This document shows positions 36,656-45,290 of a DNA stretch of 64,000 bases, piece by piece. Numbering within the stretch: the stretch's first letter is position 1; the number at the start of each line of letters is the position of its first letter. The DNA is from Accumulibacter appositus (lineage in GTDB: Bacteria > Pseudomonadota > Gammaproteobacteria > Burkholderiales > Rhodocyclaceae), in NCBI RefSeq assembly GCF_035440685.1, contig NZ_DAORMW010000019.1. One strand, 5' to 3'. The position numbers and the translations under genes were made by a program. The notes under the pieces were generated by a model that searched no databases, was not told the DNA's origin, and saw only the letters and a program-made list of their open reading frames with translations.

Positions 36656-37786
36656 TCAGATGCGCATCGGCATCACCACGTAGCGAAATCTCTCGTTCCC
36701 GGGAACGGTCAACAGCGCACTCGAATTGGCGTCATTGAAGCCCCACTCGATGCTTTCCTCAGCGCGGTTGTTCAACACGTCGAGCAGATAGGCAACGTTG
36801 AAGCCGACGTCGAGTGCTTCACCGTCATAATCAACCTCGATTTCCTCCAGCGCTTCCTCCTGCTCGGCGTTGGCGGCCATAATCTTGAGCGAACCCTCGC
36901 CAAGCATCAGGCGAACGCCCCGAAATTTCTCGTTGGTCAGAATCGCCGCCCTGACCATTGACTGCAGCAACAGCGTACGACTGACCGACACCACGTTGCG
37001 CAGGCTCGCCGGAATGACTCGCTCGTAATCCGGGAAGCGACCATCAATCAACTTCGAGATCAGGCTGATATGGCCGAACTGGAAGCGTATCTGGTTGGGC
37101 AGCATTTCTATCTCCAGCGCCTCGTCGCTATCGGCGAGCAGCCTGTTCAGTTCGATGACCGTCTTGCGCGGCAAGATCAATTCCTGGCGCGCAGAACCCT
37201 CGGCGCGCAAGGCCTCTGGCACATCTTCGAGCGGCATGCTGGCATACGCCAGACGATGTCCGTCTGTGGCCACAGCACGCAGCTCGCTGCCATCCACGAG
37301 CAGCAAAAGCCCATTGAGGTAATAGCGAACGTCCTGCGTTGCCATCGCATACTGCGTTTGCGCCAGCAAGCTGCGGAAGGCCTTTTGCGGAACACTAAAA
37401 CGCTTGACCTCACCCTCGGCCAGCGCCAGGCAGGGAAAGTCGTCAGCCGGCAAGGTCTGCAGACTGAAACGGCTCCTGCCAGCCCTGACCTGCAGGCGCC
37501 GATCGTCCAGTACCAAGCTCACTTCGGAGGCTTCCGGCAGGGAACGTAGAATCTCCTGCAGCTTCCTCGCTCCGACCGTGACTGCGCCGTCTCCGTCGCC
37601 AGTCACCTCGGTACTCGAGCTGGTGATCTGGATCTCAATGTCGGTGGCCAGAAGAGTGAGCACCTCGCCCCGCTTCTCGAGTAGCACGTTCGATAGGATG
37701 GGCAAGGTGTGACGCCTCTCAACTATCCCCGAAACAGCCTGCAAAGGTGCCAGCAGCGTGTCGCGTCTTGTTTTAATAAGAAGCAT
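36656..37786 (-). CDS. dnaN: DNA polymerase III beta subunit (sliding clamp)
   Basis: Ring-shaped processivity clamp. The 376 residues form the usual three repeats; LLPILSN-like HTLPILSNVLLE near the start and the C-terminal YVVMPMRI are hallmarks. An AGGA site lies ten bases before the ATG. It is downstream of dnaA across a 219-base AT-rich spacer that looks like replication-origin DNA. Confidence 0.97.
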   Translation of the reverse strand: MLLIKTRRDTLLAPLQAVSGIVERRHTLPILSNVLLEKRGEVLTLLATDIEIQITSSSTEVTGDGDGAVTVGARKLQEILRSLPEASEVSLVLDDRRLQVRAGRSRFSLQTLPADDFPCLALAEGEVKRFSVPQKAFRSLLAQTQYAMATQDVRYYLNGLLLLVDGSELRAVATDGHRLAYASMPLEDVPEALRAEGSARQELILPRKTVIELNRLLADSDEALEIEMLPNQIRFQFGHISLISKLIDGRFPDYERVIPASLRNVVSVSRTLLLQSMVRAAILTNEKFRGVRLMLGEGSLKIMAANAEQEEALEEIEVDYDGEALDVGFNVAYLLDVLNNRAEESIEWGFNDANSSALLTVPGNERFRYVVMPMRI

Positions 37787-38005
37787 ATATCTAAATCCTA
37801 TAAAGACTATAGTCGGAACAAGTCTGTTGATACTTGTATATTTAGTTTTATTTTCAACGAATTACGATACTTTTTTGAACTGAAAAAAGCCTGTCTTCGA
37901 CTGTGGGGAAAATCTGATAACTTTTCCACAGGGTCTTGCTTTTCACTTTATCCACTTTCCGTTTGCCTTTTTTCCACCGACTTCTACACCTCGAGATGCT
38001 CTGCC
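37787..38005. other. Candidate oriC: AT-rich dnaA-dnaN spacer with DnaA-box cluster
   Basis: The side next to dnaN (37770-37890) is strongly AT-rich and could be the unwinding element. The side next to dnaA has four DnaA-box-like 9-mers within about 80 bases: TGTGGGGAA (37902-37910, reverse orientation, two mismatches), TTTTCCACA (37922-37930, one), TTATCCACT (37948-37956, one) and TTTTCCACC (37970-37978, two). The first two form an inverted repeat, CTGTGG.GAAAA and TTTTCCACAG, around TCTGATAAC. No exact TTATCCACA is present in this spacer. Confidence 0.65.
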
Positions 38006-39415
38006 CTAGCTCTTCAGGACCTGCTGCAGCACGTGCACATCGTGGTTGAGCTCGTTGTCCTTGGTTCGCAGATCATCAATGGTACGCACTGCGTGCAGCA
38101 CGGTGGTATGGTCGCGGCCGCCGAAGGCGCCGCCAATCGCCGGGTAGCTCAGCGTGGTCAGATTCTTGGCCAGCCACATGGCGATCTGCCGTGGCCGGAC
38201 AATCACTCGCGTTCGCTTTTTTGAGAACAGGTCCGCTACCTTGATCTTGTAGTAGTCGGCCACCGTCTTCTGGATGTTGTCGACGGTGATCTGGCGGTTA
38301 ACCGCACCAATCACGTCCTTGAGTGCTTCCTTGGCCAGGTCCAGCGAGATCAGACGGCCATGGAACGCCGAGTAGGCAAGCACCTTCTTCAGTGCGCCCT
38401 CAAGCTCGCGGACGTTGGAGCGCAGATGTTTGGCAATGTAGAAGGCCACATCGTCGTCGAGGGCGACGCCGTCCCCTTCCGCCTTCTTCTTGAGGATGGC
38501 TACCCGCATTTCCGTTTCCGGTGGCTCGATCTGCACCGTCAAACCCCAGTCGAAGCGGGTGATCAACCTATCCTCGAGGCCGGAAATGTTCTTTGGATAG
38601 GTGTCGCAGCTGATCACGATCTGCTTGCGCGTTTCGCTCAGCGCATTGTAAACGTAGAAAAACTCCTCCTGGGTCCGGTTCTTGCCGTTGAAGAACTGGA
38701 CATCGTCGAGCAGCAGTACATCGAGCGAGCGGTAGTAGCGCTTGAAGACGTCAAAGGACTTCTGCTGGTAAGCGCGTACGACATCCGAATAGTAGTCCTC
38801 GGCGTGGACGTAACGAACGACCCGGTCGGGATGGTTATCGAGAATATGATTGCCGATGGCGTGTATCAGGTGCGTCTTGCCGAGACCGGCCCCCCCATAG
38901 ATGAACAGTGGGTTGTAGGTTGTCTCTCCCGGGTTGATTGAAACCTGTCGCGATGCGGCGCGCGCCAGATCGTTGGCCTTGCCGACTATCAGGTTGTCAA
39001 AGGTAAAGGTCTTGATCAAGCGGGTCTTTTCGTACGCCGTACGGTCTCTCTCGGCGAGCGAGCTGGTACTGATGGCGGTCGCCGTCAGCGCAGCAGCCGT
39101 CGGCCGGCTATCATTGCGCAGCGCCGCGCCGATAGTCCCGGTCGCCGGCTGCATTTTGGGCGCGGTGCGTTCGCCAAGACTCAAGACGATGTTGACCGGC
39201 ATCGAAAAGTGCTCGCTCGCCAATTCCTCGATGCGTGCCAGGTAGCGTTCCTTGACCCACTTGAGGATGAAACCGTTCGGCGCCAGGAGCCGCAAGCCGC
39301 GCGCGCAGTCCTCCTCCCCTTGCAGAACGAGGGGGCGAATCCAGGTGCTGAATTGCTGAGGCGGAAGTTCCTGCTCGAACTGGCTCAGACAGGTGGACCA
39401 GAAGCTAGCCATCAA
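38006..39415 (-). CDS. dnaA: Chromosomal replication initiator DnaA
   Basis: 469-residue AAA+ initiator. Domain I begins near FWSTCLSQFEQELPPQQFSTWIRP; domain III holds Walker A GGAGLGKTHL, Walker B VLLLDDVQF and the arginine-finger region; domain IV ends with the DnaA-box-reading motif DHTTVLHAVRTI. A linker of about 60 residues rich in Ala/Thr separates domains I and III. It is the first gene of dnaA-dnaN-gyrB and diverges from rpmH. Confidence 0.98.
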   Translation of the reverse strand: MMASFWSTCLSQFEQELPPQQFSTWIRPLVLQGEEDCARGLRLLAPNGFILKWVKERYLARIEELASEHFSMPVNIVLSLGERTAPKMQPATGTIGAALRNDSRPTAAALTATAISTSSLAERDRTAYEKTRLIKTFTFDNLIVGKANDLARAASRQVSINPGETTYNPLFIYGGAGLGKTHLIHAIGNHILDNHPDRVVRYVHAEDYYSDVVRAYQQKSFDVFKRYYRSLDVLLLDDVQFFNGKNRTQEEFFYVYNALSETRKQIVISCDTYPKNISGLEDRLITRFDWGLTVQIEPPETEMRVAILKKKAEGDGVALDDDVAFYIAKHLRSNVRELEGALKKVLAYSAFHGRLISLDLAKEALKDVIGAVNRQITVDNIQKTVADYYKIKVADLFSKKRTRVIVRPRQIAMWLAKNLTTLSYPAIGGAFGGRDHTTVLHAVRTIDDLRTKDNELNHDVHVLQQVLKS

Positions 39416-39671
39416 TAGTCATGGACTGACATCCCGAAATAGTGCGCCAACGCAAGCGCGCAACGGTGGTAGTTCGCCCTGACAAGACCGCTTGAAAATC
39501 ATTGAGATGGACCACTATCCCCGCCTGTTGCAGGCTACCGGCGTGACGCCGCCAGCGAGAGGCCGCCGCTGACCCTCTGCGCTTCGCATTTGTTGTCTTG
39601 TCTGGAGCGCTCAAAGGACAATTCTAACCCGTCAGACCAAAGTTATCCACAGCTTCATTCAAAATATGGTC
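39416..39671. promoter_or_regulatory. dnaA-rpmH intergenic region with a perfect DnaA box
   Basis: Divergent spacer of about 320 bases. It contains one exact DnaA box TTATCCACA at 39643-39651, 28 bases left of the rpmH promoter. It could serve autoregulation of dnaA or be part of the origin, which in relatives is often in this gap. I see no other exact box here. Confidence 0.6.
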
Positions 39672-39701
39672 TTGACAGGCTTTACCCTAAAGCTGTCTAA
39701 T
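39672..39701 (+). promoter_or_regulatory. Promoter of the rpmH operon
   Basis: A consensus -35 TTGACA (39672-39677), an 18-base spacer and a -10 TCTAAT (39696-39701), 37 bases before the rpmH ATG. Confidence 0.7.
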
Positions 39702-39738
39702 TACGCGTTTACTTCGCAATGACTTCAAGGGTTTAACC

Positions 39739-39873
39739 ATGAAACGCACTTATCAACCGTCGGTGGTTCGCCGCAAACGCACGCACGGCTTCCTCGTCCG
39801 CATGTCTACCCGCGGCGGCCGCGCCATCATTCGTGCCCGTCGCGCCAAAGGTCGTCACCGTCTGGCAGTTTGA
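39739..39873 (+). CDS. rpmH: 50S ribosomal protein L34
   Basis: 44-residue, highly basic ribosomal protein, starting MKRTYQPSVVRRKRTHGFLV and ending RHRLAV; it matches L34 along its full length. It opens the rpmH-rnpA-yidD-yidC-mnmE operon. Its stop TGA lies within the TTGA that starts rnpA. Confidence 0.98.
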   Translation: MKRTYQPSVVRRKRTHGFLVRMSTRGGRAIIRARRAKGRHRLAV

Positions 39874-40265
39874 GCGGTAGCGCTGCTTTCGTCGGCAATC
39901 GTTCGTTCGCCGCCGCGGCCTTTCCAAAGCACTATCGCCTGTTGAAAACGGATGAGTACTCATCCGTTTTTGGTTTCAGAAAGGCGCTTAGAAGCCAGCA
40001 CTTCCTGCTACATTACCGCCCTCGTGAAGCAGGCGATATAGTCGGGGCTCGGCTTGGCTTGGTCGTTGCCAAGCGCTTTCTACGGCGCTCGGTTGATCGC
40101 AATCTGGTCAAGCGCCTGGCACGAGAGAATTTCCGTCTGCTGCGCATCCGCCTCCGCTGCAATGATTTCGTACTGCGCTTGGCGGCCAAGCCGAAACCAA
40201 TTGACCGGCAAGCTCTGGCGCTGGAAATTCGACGTCTGCTGCGCAAGATGACCTCAACTCAATGA
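39870..40265 (+). CDS. rnpA: Ribonuclease P protein component
   Basis: 131-residue basic protein that binds the RNase P RNA for tRNA 5' maturation. The RNR-type motif region RRSVDRNLVKRLARENFR is present. The start taken here is a TTG at 39870 that overlaps the rpmH stop by four bases; no ATG or GTG lies closer to the conserved LLKTDEYSSVF block, so an unusual start is needed. It is followed by yidD after seven bases. Confidence 0.92.
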   Translation: MSGSAAFVGNRSFAAAAFPKHYRLLKTDEYSSVFGFRKALRSQHFLLHYRPREAGDIVGARLGLVVAKRFLRRSVDRNLVKRLARENFRLLRIRLRCNDFVLRLAAKPKPIDRQALALEIRRLLRKMTSTQ

Positions 40266-40272
40266 TGGGCCG

Positions 40273-40482
40273 ATGAAACACTTGTTGCTCGCGCTGATAG
40301 GCTTTTACCGCTACGCGATCAGTCCCTTTCTCGGGCGTCGTTGCCGTTTCTTCCCCAGCTGTTCCGAGTACGCCGCGGAAGCCGTTGAAAAATACGGCAC
40401 CGGCAAGGGAGGGCGTCTCGCGCTGCAGCGAATTTTCCGTTGTCATCCGTGGAATCCGGGTGGTTTTGACCCCGTACCCTGA
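40273..40482 (+). CDS. yidD: Membrane protein insertion efficiency factor YidD
   Basis: 69-residue protein of the YidD family, with the conserved run YRYAISPFLGRRCRFFPSCSEYA and GG.LALQRIFRCHPWNPGGFDPVP. Short amphipathic N-terminus. It helps YidC-dependent membrane insertion. It sits between rnpA and yidC as in most bacteria. Confidence 0.95.
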   Translation: MKHLLLALIGFYRYAISPFLGRRCRFFPSCSEYAAEAVEKYGTGKGGRLALQRIFRCHPWNPGGFDPVP

Positions 40483-40508
40483 ACATCAATCGAATCGTAT
40501 AGGCTTTC

Positions 40509-42212
40509 ATGGATAACCGACGCCTGCTCCTGTTGCTGATCTTCTCCTTCTCGCTGGTAATGCTCTGGGATGCCTGGCAGAAATACAATCAGCCCCCGCC
40601 AGTTGCACCCGTGGCGACCGCCGGGATAGTGGCTTCCGGATCGACGGCCGCCCCGGCAGCGCCGCAACCCTCCACAAGCCTGCATTCGCCGGTGCCGACG
40701 CTACCCGGCGCCGCAGCTGTGCCGTTTATGCCAACCGGTGAGACGGTGACCATCAGGACCGACCTCTTCGTCGCCGAGATCTCGTCACAGGGCGGCGATA
40801 TCGTTCGCATGACTCTGGACGATTACAAGGACACCGAGCGCAAGAGCAAGGACTTCGCTCTTTTCGAGCGACGTCACCAGTATGCCGCGCAAAGTGGCTT
40901 GATCGGCGAAGGTTTGCCAAACCACAAGACTGCCTTCTCGGCCGTTCCCGGCGACCGAGAACTCAGTGGCGACGCGAGCACGCTGCAGCTTCGCCTCGAA
41001 GCAGCGCCCAGCAATGGCGTCAAGGTAAGCAAGATCTACACCTTTACCCGTGGCAGCTATCTGATCGATGTCGCCTACGAAATCGACAATGGTAGCGAGA
41101 AGCAGGTCACGGCGCACGCTTACTATCAGTTCCAGCGCGATACGGCGCCACCGGAAGGCGAAAGCCGCATGGTGATGACCTTCACCGGGCCCGCGGTCTA
41201 TACGGAGCAGGAGAAGTTCCAAAAGGTCGGCTTCTCCGATATCGAAGCGGGTAAAGCCAAGTTTGTCACGCAGGCGGACAACGGCTGGGTCGCGATGATC
41301 CAGCACTATTTTGTCGCCGCCTGGGTACCGCCGGAAAAGCTGTCGCGCGAGTACTACATGCGTAAGCTGGACAGCACCACCGCCCCGGCGATCACCGCTG
41401 GCGTGATCGTGCCGGTGCCGGTGGTCGCACCCGGTACAAAGGTGGACTTTTCAGTTCCTCTCTATGCGGGTCCGCAACTGCAGAGCAAGCTCGACCATCT
41501 GGCACTGCCCAAGGCTGAAGGTGGAATTGGTGCGCAGGGCCTGCCACTGGTCGTCGACTACGGCTGGCTGACGATCATCGCCGCACCGATCTTCTGGTGT
41601 CTGCAGGCGATCCACCAAGTGGTCGGCAACTGGGGCTGGGCAATTGTTCTGCTTACCGTCGCCATCAAGTTGCTGTTCTTTCCCCTTTCGGCGGCCAGCT
41701 ACAAGTCGATGGCCAAAATGCGCACTGTCACTCCACTGCTGGTTAAGCTGAAGGAGCGGCACGCCGGCGATCGCCAGAAGCTCAACCAGGAAATGATGGA
41801 GCTGTACAAGCGCGAAAAAATCAATCCTCTGGGTGGTTGTCTGCCGATCGCGGTGCAGATCCCGGTCTTCATTGCCCTCTACTGGGCACTTCTCGGTGCC
41901 GTGGAAATCCGTGATGCACCGTGGATCCTGTGGATTACCGACCTGTCGGCGAGCGATCCCTACTATGTCCTGCCGGTAGTGATGGTGATCACCATGCTCA
42001 TCCAGACACGCCTCAATCCAACACCGCCGGACCCGATCCAGGCGAAGGTGATGATGATGATGCCGTTCATCTTCGGCGCCATGTTCTTCTTCTTCCCGGC
42101 TGGCCTGGTGCTGTACTGGGTGGTCAACAACACCCTGTCAATTGCCCAGCAATGGCAAATCACGCGAATGATGGAAGGAGCCGCGAAAGCTGCCAACGAC
42201 CCCAAAGCCTGA
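40509..42212 (+). CDS. yidC: Membrane protein insertase YidC
   Basis: 567-residue insertase. An N-terminal anchor (residues 5-22), a proline/alanine linker, a large periplasmic beta-domain (about 70-340) and five C-terminal membrane helices starting YGWLTIIAAPIFWCLQAI are all visible, as is the cytoplasmic coiled region KLKERHAGDRQKLNQEMMELYKRE. Its last 23 bases overlap the proposed start of mnmE in another frame. Confidence 0.97.
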   Translation: MDNRRLLLLLIFSFSLVMLWDAWQKYNQPPPVAPVATAGIVASGSTAAPAAPQPSTSLHSPVPTLPGAAAVPFMPTGETVTIRTDLFVAEISSQGGDIVRMTLDDYKDTERKSKDFALFERRHQYAAQSGLIGEGLPNHKTAFSAVPGDRELSGDASTLQLRLEAAPSNGVKVSKIYTFTRGSYLIDVAYEIDNGSEKQVTAHAYYQFQRDTAPPEGESRMVMTFTGPAVYTEQEKFQKVGFSDIEAGKAKFVTQADNGWVAMIQHYFVAAWVPPEKLSREYYMRKLDSTTAPAITAGVIVPVPVVAPGTKVDFSVPLYAGPQLQSKLDHLALPKAEGGIGAQGLPLVVDYGWLTIIAAPIFWCLQAIHQVVGNWGWAIVLLTVAIKLLFFPLSAASYKSMAKMRTVTPLLVKLKERHAGDRQKLNQEMMELYKREKINPLGGCLPIAVQIPVFIALYWALLGAVEIRDAPWILWITDLSASDPYYVLPVVMVITMLIQTRLNPTPPDPIQAKVMMMMPFIFGAMFFFFPAGLVLYWVVNNTLSIAQQWQITRMMEGAAKAANDPKA

Positions 42213-43554
42213 GCCGGGGAAAACGGCAGCAACGATCGCCGCCATCGCCACCGCCCCCGGTCGCGGTGGCATTGGCATCGTTCGCGTCTCGGGAGCGAAG
42301 CTCCTGGACTTCGCCGCGTCGCTGAGCGGCAAGCGGCCTGCTGCTCGCCTCGCGACGCTCGCTACCTTCAAGGCCGGCGACGGCAGTGTCATCGACAGCG
42401 GTTTGCTCCTCCACTTCCCCGGGCCCAATTCCTTTACCGGTGAAGACGTTCTCGAGCTGCACGGGCACGGTGGCCCGGTGGTCATGAAAATGCTTCTGGC
42501 GCGTTGTCTCGAACTGGGGGCAAGCCTGGCCGAGCCCGGCGAGTTTACCCGCCGCGCCTACCTCAATGGCAAGCTAGATCTGGCGCAAGCTGAAGCGGTC
42601 ATCGACCTAATCGACGCGGCAACCGCTGCCGCCGCGCGTAGCGCCGTGCGCTCGCTGCAGGGCGAGTTCTCGCGTGAAGTCGCGGCCTTGCTCGAGCAGC
42701 TGGTCGAACTGCGTGCCCTGGTCGAGGCGACGCTCGATTTCCCGGAAGAAGAGGTCGATTTTCTTGAAGCCAGCGACGCTTTCGGCCGACTCGATCGCTT
42801 GCGACAGCGCTTGGCAACGGTCTTCGACCGTGCCCAGCAGGGCCGCCTGCTGCAGGGTGGCCTACACGTCGTCCTCGCCGGCCAGCCGAACGTCGGCAAG
42901 TCCAGCCTGCTCAATCGTCTTGCCGGCGACGAGCTGGCGATCGTCACCGCTTTGCCGGGAACCACTCGCGACGTCGTGCGTAGCACTCTACAACTCGAAG
43001 GAATTCCGCTGCACGTGATCGATACCGCTGGCCTGCGCGAAACCAACGACCCAATCGAGCAGATTGGCATCGAACGCAGCTGGCGCGAGATCGAGCGCGC
43101 CGACGTCGTCGTCCTGTTGGTAGACGCGCGTAGCGGCGTTGGTCAAGCCGATCGGGCCATAGTGGCCCGGCTTCCCGGCCACCTTGCCCGCGTGACGGTG
43201 CATAACAAGATCGACCTCGCCGGCCGCGGCGCCGCCAGCATGAATGACGCCGACGGCGTGGCAATAGCCCTATCGGCGAGATCGGGAGAAGGCATCGAGC
43301 TTCTGCGCCAGGCCCTGCTGCAGATTGCCGGTTGGCATCCGGCGGAAGACGTCTTCATCGCTCGCGAACGCCATCTCAGTGCCTTGAGCGAAACGCGGCA
43401 GCGCATCGAGCAGGCGCAGGCGCAACTGCCGCGGCTGGAGCTGTTCGCAGAAGAACTGCGTCTCGCGCAACTAGCGCTGGCGACGATTACCGGTGAGTTT
43501 AGTGCCGACGACCTACTCGGCGAGATCTTCGGGCGCTTCTGTATCGGCAAATGA
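42190..43554 (+). CDS. mnmE: tRNA modification GTPase MnmE, apparent CTG start
   Basis: With MnmG it installs the 5-carboxymethylaminomethyl group on wobble uridine 34. The conserved N-terminus ATIAAIATAPGRGGIGIVRVSG is encoded upstream of any ATG, GTG or TTG in this frame; the frame is open back only to 42172. The sole good candidate is CTG at 42190, nine bases after GGAAGGAG (42173-42180). It gives 454 residues, the E. coli length. The G domain has GQPNVGKSS, LPGTTRD, DTAGLRET and NKID, and the chain ends GRFCIGK with the family cysteine. The start overlaps yidC by 23 bases. A sequencing error altering an ATG is possible. Confidence 0.9.
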   Translation: MPTTPKPEPGKTAATIAAIATAPGRGGIGIVRVSGAKLLDFAASLSGKRPAARLATLATFKAGDGSVIDSGLLLHFPGPNSFTGEDVLELHGHGGPVVMKMLLARCLELGASLAEPGEFTRRAYLNGKLDLAQAEAVIDLIDAATAAAARSAVRSLQGEFSREVAALLEQLVELRALVEATLDFPEEEVDFLEASDAFGRLDRLRQRLATVFDRAQQGRLLQGGLHVVLAGQPNVGKSSLLNRLAGDELAIVTALPGTTRDVVRSTLQLEGIPLHVIDTAGLRETNDPIEQIGIERSWREIERADVVVLLVDARSGVGQADRAIVARLPGHLARVTVHNKIDLAGRGAASMNDADGVAIALSARSGEGIELLRQALLQIAGWHPAEDVFIARERHLSALSETRQRIEQAQAQLPRLELFAEELRLAQLALATITGEFSADDLLGEIFGRFCIGK

Positions 43555-43619
43555 TGCGGCTGCTGACGTCTCTGGTGCCGCTTGCAGCGTTGCCGGCACT
43601 TAAAAGAGGATTTCAAGGA

Positions 43620-44381
43620 ATGAACTGGGACCCCGAGCAATACCTCAAATACGGCGAAGCGCGGCGACGACCGGCGCTCGATCTGATCGCCCGGCTTGGC
43701 GGCGTCTGCCCGAACAACGTCGTTGACCTGGGCTGTGGCGCCGGCGACGTCACGCGCCTACTCGCCGAACATTGGCCACAGGCCAAGGTCGTCGGTGTCG
43801 ACAACGACGCGGCGATGCTCAGGAAGGCCTCATCGACGGCCTCGCAGATCAACTGGCAGAGCAGTGACATCGTCGAATGGCAGCCAGCGGTCGCACCCGA
43901 CCTGATTTTCTCTAACGCTGTGCTGCACTGGCTAGCCGATCACCCGCAGCTGCTTCCCAGCTTGATCGCGCAGCTCGCCGAGGGCGGGGTGCTGGCCGTG
44001 CAGATGCCGTCGAACTTTTCCTCACCGTCGCATCAGATCCTGCGCAAGCTGGCAGACGATTACCGCTGGCAGCAGACGCTGGGCGGCATCGCGATGGGCA
44101 AGGTCCTCTCTGCAGCGGAATACTACCGCCTGCTCTCGCCGTTTTGTCGTCGCGTGGACGTCTGGGAAACCATCTACTGGCAAGCACTCAGCGGTGACGA
44201 CGCGATCATCGAATGGATGAAGGGTACGACACTGCGTCCCTATCTCGCCTGTCTCGATGCGGTCGCCAAGGAACACTTTCTGACCGCCTATCGTGGGCTG
44301 CTGGCAGTGGCCTACCCGCGCGCCAGCGATGGCCATACCCTCTTCCCGTTCAAGCGGGTCTTCTTCGTGGCCCAGCGCTGA
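43620..44381 (+). CDS. tam: Trans-aconitate 2-methyltransferase-like SAM methyltransferase
   Basis: 253-residue methyltransferase. SAM motif I is VVDLGCGAGDVTRLL; NAVLHWLADH and LAVQMPSNFSSPSH follow the Tam pattern, and the start MNWDPEQYLKYGEARRRPALDLIARL matches Tam N-termini. Tam methylates trans-aconitate, an inhibitor of aconitase. An AGAGGA site lies nine bases upstream; an earlier ATG at 43551 overlapping mnmE is less likely. Its stop directly abuts the next ATG. Confidence 0.85.
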   Translation: MNWDPEQYLKYGEARRRPALDLIARLGGVCPNNVVDLGCGAGDVTRLLAEHWPQAKVVGVDNDAAMLRKASSTASQINWQSSDIVEWQPAVAPDLIFSNAVLHWLADHPQLLPSLIAQLAEGGVLAVQMPSNFSSPSHQILRKLADDYRWQQTLGGIAMGKVLSAAEYYRLLSPFCRRVDVWETIYWQALSGDDAIIEWMKGTTLRPYLACLDAVAKEHFLTAYRGLLAVAYPRASDGHTLFPFKRVFFVAQR

Positions 44382-45161
44382 ATGGAATTCACCGCCGCCG
44401 AGGTTTCCGTTTTTCTTGCCCTGGGAACGGCCGCGCTGTTTGCCGGCTTTATCGATGCGGTCGTCGGTGGCGGGGGGCTGATCCAGATCCCGGCACTATT
44501 CACCACTTTGCCGAACGAAGTTCCAGCCACCTTGTTCGGGACCAACAAGTTCTCAAGCGTTTTTGGCACCAGCAATGCCGCCTGGCGCTACGCCCGCCGG
44601 GTCAACATGCCCTGGCGCACTACCCTGCCCGCAGCGTTTGCAGCTTTCGCCTTCTCCTATCTTGGCGCGGCAGCCGTTGCCTGGATGCCACCGGAACTGC
44701 TGCGACCATTGATCCTGGCCCTGCTCATCGGAGCGGCCGTGTACACCTTTGCGCGCAGCGAATTCGGCGCCATTCACCGGCCGCAGCACACCGGTCGCCG
44801 CGAGTTCATCTACGCATTGATCGTTGGCGGCGCGATCGGCTTCTACGATGGCTTTTTCGGACCGGGTACCGGCAGTTTCCTGATCTTTCTCTTCATCCGC
44901 TTCTTCGGCTTCGATTTTCTGCACGCTTCGGCAGCCTCCAAAGTTGTGAACGTTGCCACCAACCTGGCGGCGATGGGCTATTTTCTCCCGAACGGTCATA
45001 TTCTGCTGGGTCTGGCGATCCTGATGGCCACTTGCAACGTCCTCGGTTCGCTGCTTGGCACCCATCTTGCGCTGCGGCACGGCAGCGGCTTCGTCAGGAA
45101 GGTGTTCTTGTGCGTCGTAAGCCTGTTTATCGTCAAATTCGCCTACGACACCTTCGCTTGA
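44382..45161 (+). CDS. TauE/SafE family membrane transporter (DUF81)
   Basis: 259-residue inner-membrane protein with about eight helices, in two repeats, each starting with a glycine-rich block: GFIDAVVGGGGLIQIPAL near residue 22 and GFYDGFFGPGTGSFLIF near 150. These are the TauE/SafE signatures. Members export sulfite, sulfoacetate or related anions, but substrate is not predictable. The ATG follows the tam stop with no gap, so both are co-translated. Confidence 0.92.
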   Translation: MEFTAAEVSVFLALGTAALFAGFIDAVVGGGGLIQIPALFTTLPNEVPATLFGTNKFSSVFGTSNAAWRYARRVNMPWRTTLPAAFAAFAFSYLGAAAVAWMPPELLRPLILALLIGAAVYTFARSEFGAIHRPQHTGRREFIYALIVGGAIGFYDGFFGPGTGSFLIFLFIRFFGFDFLHASAASKVVNVATNLAAMGYFLPNGHILLGLAILMATCNVLGSLLGTHLALRHGSGFVRKVFLCVVSLFIVKFAYDTFA

Positions 45162-45170
45162 GCTCGTCTT

Positions 45171-45290
45171 GTCTTTCCGGCTTGCAGGCCGGACTCGTTC
45201 GCCGCGCGGGGAGAGCATGCTCCCTGAATTCCCTGCCTCACCCGGCACGGGGGCAAGGGAGCTTGGTGAGTCGCTTGCGCGACTTTCACC
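45171..45290 (+). repeat. Dispersed intergenic repeat, copy D
   Basis: About 120 bases between the convergent TauE and TPR genes. It matches copy A over CGGCTTGCA.GCCGGA, CGTTCGCCG, GAGCATGCTCCCT.AATTC, CTGCCTCA and AAGGGAGCTT.GTGAGTCGC, ending with the same hairpin AGTCGC-TTGC-GCGACTTTC. The stop codon of the TPR gene follows directly. Confidence 0.8.

Noticed and set aside
38010..38040. CACGTG core near the dnaA 3' end, considered as a third parS
   Set aside because: Only the central six bases match; the outer TGTTTC/GAAACA arms are missing.
42172..42403. Frameshift or pseudogene in the mnmE 5' end
   Set aside because: The frame is intact from the conserved N-terminus to the end; only the start codon is unusual.
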